Shown: positions 59,586 through 64,000 of the stretch, in pieces
Position numbering within the stretch: position 1 is the stretch's first letter
Layout: the number at the start of each line of letters is the position of its first letter
Assembly: GCA_036656615.1 (NCBI GenBank)
Contig: JAVXHY010000003.1
Location: forward strand, 78,222-142,221
Reading direction: 5' to 3'
Length of the DNA: 64,000 nucleotides
Source of the DNA: CAUPWF01 sp036656615
GTDB taxonomy: Bacteria; Bacillota; Clostridia; Lachnospirales; Lachnospiraceae
Made by a program: the position numbers and the translations under genes
The notes under the pieces: model-generated
Told to the model about the DNA's origin: nothing
Seen by the model: only the letters and a program-made list of their open reading frames with translations
Database searches by the model: none

Positions 59586-60032
59586 CTACTTGTTGGCTGG
59601 GACTAAATTAAAGCCAAGCATATGCAGCCTTTCTCCTTCTAGAAAATGAATACATTTTACATTACTTGGTATACAGCTTGCAACGGCATCTAATTTCTTT
59701 GAGCCTTTCTTATTACATACTTCAACAATTACTTTATTTGGTAAACAGATAATGCTTTCTCTGTCATGAGAAATTGATTTTTGATGAACACATAGTTTGT
59801 CTTTACAGGTTGCATGTATCATATCAGCAGTGCCATCTTTAATTCGAAGTATATTGGTCTGATTAATATGGATATCCTGATTATCCTTTAAACTATATTT
59901 TCCATAGGTCTTTCCGTCTACAGTTATTTTGATGTAGGTATCTTTATCCATGGATAGAAACCTGTTCCCAAGGAAAAATACTAACGCAAAACTTAGTACT
60001 ACTATTATGAACTTTATATCATTTTTTTTCAT
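59586..60032 (-). CDS. NusG domain II-containing membrane-anchored protein
   Basis: One N-terminal membrane segment (about residues 7-24) is followed by an extracytoplasmic NusG-domain-II fold: ITVDGKTYGKYSL, ILRIKDGTADMIHATCKDKLCVHQ and ESIICLPNKVIVEV. The Cys residues in ATCKDKLCVH are typical of this group. Family members lie next to Gx transporters and are thought to be part of flavin-based electron transfer systems. GAGAGG precedes ATG 60032. Transcription is divergent from apbE under its own promoter. Confidence 0.88.
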   Translation of the reverse strand: MKKNDIKFIIVVLSFALVFFLGNRFLSMDKDTYIKITVDGKTYGKYSLKDNQDIHINQTNILRIKDGTADMIHATCKDKLCVHQKSISHDRESIICLPNKVIVEVCNKKGSKKLDAVASCIPSNVKCIHFLEGERLHMLGFNLVPANK

Positions 60033-60053
60033 TACAAAACCTCTCTGATATCT

Positions 60054-60122
60054 ATTCTAGCATATTGATTTTCATAGTTCAACCACATGTTCGGTTGCGT
60101 TTCATTTTATACATGTTATAAT
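60054..60122. promoter_or_regulatory. Divergent promoters of the NusG-II/Gx pair and apbE
   Basis: Minus strand: TTGAAC (complement of 60077-60082), 17 bases, TAGAAT (complement of 60054-60059) drives the NusG-II gene. Plus strand: TTGCGT (60095-60100), 16 bases, TATAAT (60117-60122) drives apbE. The -35 elements are only 12 bases apart, with AACC/GGTT in inverted order between them, so a shared regulator is possible. Confidence 0.68.
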
Positions 60123-60153
60123 ATCTCTATTAAAATAATGAAAGAGGTCTTTT

Positions 60154-61134
60154 ATGAAACGAATTTTATGGCTATTACTTACAGTGAACCTTATTCTTAC
60201 AGGATGTGCAGCTCCTGAAAGCAAAGAACCTATATCTGGAAGCAAACTCTTTTTCGACACGGTGATTCAAATTGATCTCTATGGAACAACAGATCAAAAG
60301 ATCTTAGATGGATGCTTTAAATTATGCAGAGAATATGAAAATAAATTCAGTAGAACCATTGAAACCAGTGAAATTTCCAAGATAAATGCTAGCAATGGAA
60401 CACCCATTACAGTATCAGATGATACCATTGAACTTTTAAATAAAGGATTATATTACAGTCAATTATCCAATGGTGCGTTTGATATTACGATTGATCCACT
60501 TAGTATATTGTGGGATTTTAAGAATAACACAAGTAATATTCCAGATGCAAGTAAGATTCAAGAAGCGATAGCCCATGTAAATTATGAAAATATTTGCATA
60601 GAAGGCAATACAGTGACCTTGTTGGATCCGTTAGCTAAAATTGATTTGGGTGGTATTGCAAAAGGATATATTGCAGATCAATTAAAAAAATATTTATTAG
60701 ATCAGGGAATAGATCATGGGCTTATTAATTTGGGTGGGAATGTACTTGCAGTAGGTACAAAACCAGATAATCATCCATTTAATATTGGAATCCAGAAACC
60801 CTTTGATAAAAAGAATATTCCTATTACAAGTGTTCAAATATCCAATCAATCGGTAGTATCTTCTGGAGTGTATGAAAGATATTTTAAAAAGGATGGAATG
60901 TTGTATCATCATATTTTAAATCCGGAAACAGGGTTTCCATATAAAAATAATCTGCTAGAGGTAACTATAATTTCCCAACAGTCGGTGGATGGAGATGGAT
61001 TAAGTACTACTTGTTTTGCGCTTGGATTGGAAAAGGGAATGGAATTAATCAATCAGTTGGACCATACAGAGGCTATTTTTATTACGGATGATTATAAACT
61101 TCATTATTCAAATCATTTGAGACCAAACGATTAA
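60154..61134 (+). CDS. apbE: FAD:protein FMN transferase lipoprotein ApbE
   Basis: ApbE attaches FMN covalently to threonine in target proteins at the outer face of the membrane, using FAD. The lipobox LTGC (Cys18) shows a lipoprotein. FFDTVIQIDLYG, SNGAFDITIDPL, KIDLGGIAKGYIADQ, GLINLGGNVLAVG and HHILNPETGFPY are the family signatures. At 326 residues it is complete. AAGAGGTC precedes ATG 60154. A target protein with an FMN-binding domain is not encoded in this window. Confidence 0.95.
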   Translation: MKRILWLLLTVNLILTGCAAPESKEPISGSKLFFDTVIQIDLYGTTDQKILDGCFKLCREYENKFSRTIETSEISKINASNGTPITVSDDTIELLNKGLYYSQLSNGAFDITIDPLSILWDFKNNTSNIPDASKIQEAIAHVNYENICIEGNTVTLLDPLAKIDLGGIAKGYIADQLKKYLLDQGIDHGLINLGGNVLAVGTKPDNHPFNIGIQKPFDKKNIPITSVQISNQSVVSSGVYERYFKKDGMLYHHILNPETGFPYKNNLLEVTIISQQSVDGDGLSTTCFALGLEKGMELINQLDHTEAIFITDDYKLHYSNHLRPND

Positions 61135-61178
61135 AAAAGAAGATACTGGGATATATTATTCCAGTATCTTCTTTTTTT
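61133..61178 (+). terminator. Terminator of apbE
   Basis: AAAAAGAAGATACTGG pairs perfectly with CCAGTATCTTCTTTTT around an 11-base loop, followed by Ts. One of the strongest terminators in the window. Confidence 0.92.
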
Positions 61179-61194
61179 GCGCCTAGTATGGGCG

Positions 61195-61236
61195 AAAAAA
61201 ACCGTAGGGACTGCCAATGGCGGTCCCTACGGTTTT
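61195..61236 (-). terminator. Terminator of the surface-protein gene
   Basis: On the minus strand AAAACCGTAGGGACCGCC pairs with GGCAGTCCCTACGGTTTT (one mismatch) around ATT, then Ts. It follows the stop of the surface protein directly. Confidence 0.88.
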
Positions 61237-61241
61237 AAATC

Positions 61242-64000
61242 TTATCTGTTTTTCTTCTTCCAAACCAGTTCTGCTATGGAGGCTAATCCTAACATTATAA
61301 CACCTGCCATTGCACCTAGTGGAGTAGCATCTCCTGTACTTGGTGCTGATGGGTTTGTGCTGGTAGTACTTGTGGTACTGCTAATACCGCTACTACTATC
61401 AGAACCTCCACCTGTAGAGCCACCCCCGCTTGGTGCGGTATAGGTTCCGGTCTTAATTGCTGCCTTGAAATCTGCTACTGCATCGTCCAAAGCCTTTGCA
61501 GCCGCCTGTACCTGTGCCAAGGTCGTACAGCTTGCTTTAGCATCGGTTGCCGTTTGGATTGCTGTATTTAGGGCACTCATTTCTGCCGTGGTCACAAACT
61601 TTGTGCCGTATGCCACGGAGGAAGCGGCGGTATCATAAGTGGCTATGCCACCCTTTGTATTATTTGCCGCTGTAATGGCTGCGGTAATCAGGGACACATC
61701 AATGGAAATGGTAAGCGTTCCGTTTTCATGTTTCACGGAGTAATTATCGCTTGCCGTGCCACCACTGATGGTAATCGGATAAGAACCATGCTGTGTATTG
61801 TCCGGTGTTCCTGTGTAACTCATGGAAATAGTACCGCCAAGCGTGTCGGTTCCGATAAAGCCTGCCACAGTGTAATCTGTGTCCGGAACAGGATTAGCAA
61901 GGCTTGGAATTTCTGCTCCTACCAAAATATCCCTATCCTTGGCTTTTACCGTCACTTCTTTTTGGGTGATGGCAAAGATAATCTCCGCGCTGCTGCCGGT
62001 ATAGGTTTCATTGCTATCGGCAACGGATACAACCAGCTTGTATGTGCCTACGTCTGTGGGAGCGGTTGTGGAGCCGGTGGCATCCCATTGGCCCTCGCCG
62101 GTGCTCTTATAGTAGGTGTAGACCAGTGTGCCACAAGCGGAGGTCACATCGGTCGTACCGTTTTTGCAAACAGCCGTGCCGGTATAGCCAGTCTGTACGC
62201 TGCCGGTATAGGTCAGACCAGTTTCCACACTTAATCCGGTAATCGTAACAGAAGTCTTAAGAAGAATCAATCCGTCAATCGCATGGGTGATGCCCTGCGC
62301 CAACGTGTCTATTTTAGTCACACCGGCGTTGCCCTTATAGGTAGTCGTGTCGCTAAAATCTGTGGGCGCCGCGTTCACTGCGGCATCCAACGCAACAAGG
62401 GATTCTGGTGTATATAAGTCGCGGACAATCGCACCCACCGCCGTTTTTGCCTCCTCCAGTACGATGGACTTTGCATTTAGAAAATTGCCGCGGGTGGAAA
62501 CCGGATTTGTAATTTTAAACCAGCCGGCGCTGAATAGCGGATCAGAACTTGACCAACCCACATCACTCTTATTGATGATTGCCTTGTCATTTTCCTGCAT
62601 TACAAATGGGATTGATGCAGTTCCGCTAGTCGGAGCATTCCTTGTATATGTGGTTGCATTATCTATGGTCAATGTACGCTCAGACGCTTCCTCAACGGAC
62701 TGTAAAACCACAATGCTGCCAGGTGAATAAGATGCAGCACCTTTCCCACTTTGCAGGATTACATCGCCTGTGGTTTGGGCTTGGATCGCAACATCGCCCT
62801 TGGCGACAATACAATCGCCGCCTTTTCCCGCACTGCTGGAACCACCCATGATTTTACCACCGTTTACGGCAACAGATCCATCTGCTTCAATTGCCGCGCC
62901 GCCCTGTGTTCCTTTGTTGCCGCCAAAAATGCAGGTGCTAAATTTGTTTGTAGCGATTGTACTGGCAGCACCATTGATTTCCACACTGCCTGCCACAATG
63001 GCTGCGCCTCCCGGATACTTTGCGCTGTTGCACGTTCCACCGCTGATTTCCCCGCCATTAACGATTACCTTGCCGGTGGCACGTACGCCGATACCGGCTG
63101 CACCGGTACTCCCTGCAGTCATACTTCCATCCAAATATGCGCCGATAATTTCGGTCGTGCCATTTGTTGCAGCTTCCGTCATTTCGCCGTTGATCGTTAC
63201 ATCACCAATTATGTCAATAATAGGTGCAGGAGTATAGCTTGTCTGTGCCTGTCCACTATAAAGCCCCTCATACCCTAAAAAGCATCCATCGATGGTCAAA
63301 TTTCCGATGCCGCTGACAATGCTGCTTCCCGGATTGGGGTCAGTTGCATATTCGTTCAATGATAAATACATATTTTTGAGCGTAACATGCGCATTGTCCG
63401 TTATTTCGATGCGCAGATTATACGCTGAATTCCATGTGTTTGTCGCATTGTGTCCATTGGTGTTTTCGCCCTGAATCGTAATGCTCTTGTTCACAGTGAG
63501 GGTATCAAACGTGGCACCCATGTTCCGGGAAACGCCGCTCAAATCCAGAATGCCACCATCCTGCATACCATTAATGGCCATTTGTACTTCACTCCAATCG
63601 CTAGGCGTAACGATCCTAGCACCGCCCTCCGCTAGCGCCACTGCCGTGACTTCCTCCACAGCCACCATAATGGTGGGCAAAGAAACACCCTCTACCAAAG
63701 TATAGCCATCGTCCGTCAGCTTTGCCGTATAGGTAAAGGTATCGGCTTTTTCGGTGGAAATAGCCTTGTCACTCTCCCACGTCACGGAAAGGTCAATTTC
63801 CGCTTCATTCACTGTTGCCTTTATCGTTTTTGGGAATACCAGCACACTGGCAATGGTGTCCTCGTCCGCACCAATGGGCAGCGTATATTCGCTCTGCTCC
63901 AAGGGTGCAAAGGCGGTGATGGTATTTGCGATAATGCCGCTGTCTGCCGCATTTTCCACCGCATATACAGGCACTATGCCTACTGTCTGAAAAATCATGC
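61242..64000 (-). CDS. Large sortase-anchored surface protein, 5' end beyond window
   Basis: At least 918 residues are visible. The visible start MIFQTVGIVPVYA looks like the end of a signal peptide, so the real start lies past the window edge. In order: an Ig-like domain (about residues 40-115), a pectate-lyase-like beta-helix region rich in VNG and GDVTING repeats (about 120-460), helical FIVAR-like parts (about 510-590 and 765-850), an MBG/YDG-type repeat (about 595-760) and a Gly/Ser linker. The C-terminus APSTGD, a hydrophobic stretch and KKKNR form an LPXTG-like sorting signal with Ala for Leu. Base composition is visibly GC-richer than the rest, suggesting transfer. Confidence 0.85.
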   Translation of the reverse strand, partial: MIFQTVGIVPVYAVENAADSGIIANTITAFAPLEQSEYTLPIGADEDTIASVLVFPKTIKATVNEAEIDLSVTWESDKAISTEKADTFTYTAKLTDDGYTLVEGVSLPTIMVAVEEVTAVALAEGGARIVTPSDWSEVQMAINGMQDGGILDLSGVSRNMGATFDTLTVNKSITIQGENTNGHNATNTWNSAYNLRIEITDNAHVTLKNMYLSLNEYATDPNPGSSIVSGIGNLTIDGCFLGYEGLYSGQAQTSYTPAPIIDIIGDVTINGEMTEAATNGTTEIIGAYLDGSMTAGSTGAAGIGVRATGKVIVNGGEISGGTCNSAKYPGGAAIVAGSVEINGAASTIATNKFSTCIFGGNKGTQGGAAIEADGSVAVNGGKIMGGSSSAGKGGDCIVAKGDVAIQAQTTGDVILQSGKGAASYSPGSIVVLQSVEEASERTLTIDNATTYTRNAPTSGTASIPFVMQENDKAIINKSDVGWSSSDPLFSAGWFKITNPVSTRGNFLNAKSIVLEEAKTAVGAIVRDLYTPESLVALDAAVNAAPTDFSDTTTYKGNAGVTKIDTLAQGITHAIDGLILLKTSVTITGLSVETGLTYTGSVQTGYTGTAVCKNGTTDVTSACGTLVYTYYKSTGEGQWDATGSTTAPTDVGTYKLVVSVADSNETYTGSSAEIIFAITQKEVTVKAKDRDILVGAEIPSLANPVPDTDYTVAGFIGTDTLGGTISMSYTGTPDNTQHGSYPITISGGTASDNYSVKHENGTLTISIDVSLITAAITAANNTKGGIATYDTAASSVAYGTKFVTTAEMSALNTAIQTATDAKASCTTLAQVQAAAKALDDAVADFKAAIKTGTYTAPSGGGSTGGGSDSSSGISSTTSTTSTNPSAPSTGDATPLGAMAGVIMLGLASIAELVWKKKNR

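Noticed and set aside
62042..63705. Several long open frames on the plus strand opposite the surface-protein gene
   Set aside because: They are antisense shadows produced by the higher GC content of the gene; none has a ribosome site or recognisable domain.
1..64000. Toxin-antitoxin, restriction-modification or other defence cluster
   Set aside because: All reading frames with coding support belong to core or envelope genes; no defence families were recognised.

Overview
The window is a 64 kb piece of an AT-rich chromosome from a spore-forming Clostridium-type Firmicute, most like the Lachnospiraceae. Evidence for this is the minD-minE-rodA order, the L21-Prp-L27-Obg cluster with the N-terminal L27 extension, lexA beside a LysM/SOS gene, HisZ with short-form HisG, and several sporulation-linked genes (alpha/beta SASP, YlbJ-like, YtfJ-like, FtsW/SpoVE-like). 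No species is claimed. Almost all of it is core chromosome; the accessory parts are one insertion sequence (24317-26002) and a GC-richer cell-surface protein gene at the right edge.

Layout. 0-4 kb: minD, minE, rodA-like, a methylglyoxal-synthase-like gene and a lipoprotein DD-carboxypeptidase. 4-10.6 kb: radical SAM, orphan HlyD-type adaptor, YggS, sepF, ylmH, lspA, rluD-like and a cytidylate-kinase-like gene (all +). 10.7-14.6 kb: ttcA, a GNAT gene, a tyrosine recombinase and a divergent LysM/lexA SOS pair with LexA boxes. 14.7-24.2 kb (-): two radical-SAM-linked genes, rng, aspartokinase, rplU-prp-rpmA, obgE, yhbY, nadD, yqeK, rsfS. 24.3-26.0 kb: an IS4-family element sitting inside what looks like the terminator of the his transcription unit. 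26.0-41 kb (-): pepD, M23 peptidase, RNA-modification enzymes, YgiQ, SDR, an unknown membrane protein, RluA, recU, hisZ-G-D-B and a HisF-like/HisI/HisE fusion. 41-48 kb: ylbJ-like (+), then rsmD-coaD-coiled coil, SASP, recG, yloV, asp23 (-). 48.3-60 kb: rpmB (+), then adenosine deaminase, ytfJ/DUF2953, a PBP and FtsW overlapping in two frames, U32 peptidase, zapA, ruvAB and a Gx-transporter/NusG-II pair (-). 60-64 kb: apbE (+) and the 3' part of a sortase-anchored surface protein (-).

How the parts fit together. Cell division and envelope growth dominate: MinDE and SepF/ZapA place and assemble the septum, while RodA/FtsW with the PBP, DacF-like and M23 enzymes build and trim peptidoglycan. 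A second theme is ribosome and RNA maturation (Obg, RsfS, YhbY, Prp/L27, RsmD, RsmF-like, three pseudouridine synthases, TtcA, RNase G). A third is DNA repair (LexA, RecG, RecU, RuvAB). The Gx transporter, NusG-II protein and ApbE suggest extracytoplasmic flavin redox chemistry.

Most notable for follow-up: the IS within a terminator that it appears to replace; a HisF-like domain lacking its catalytic aspartate, fused to HisIE; a methylglyoxal synthase homologue with Glu in place of the catalytic Asp; a dual-coding overlap of about 150-167 bases between ftsW and the PBP gene; and a short dispersed repeat downstream of two unrelated genes. No tRNA, rRNA or CRISPR array was found. The only stretch over 300 bases without a gene (24179-24483) holds a promoter, the split terminator arm and the left end of the IS.
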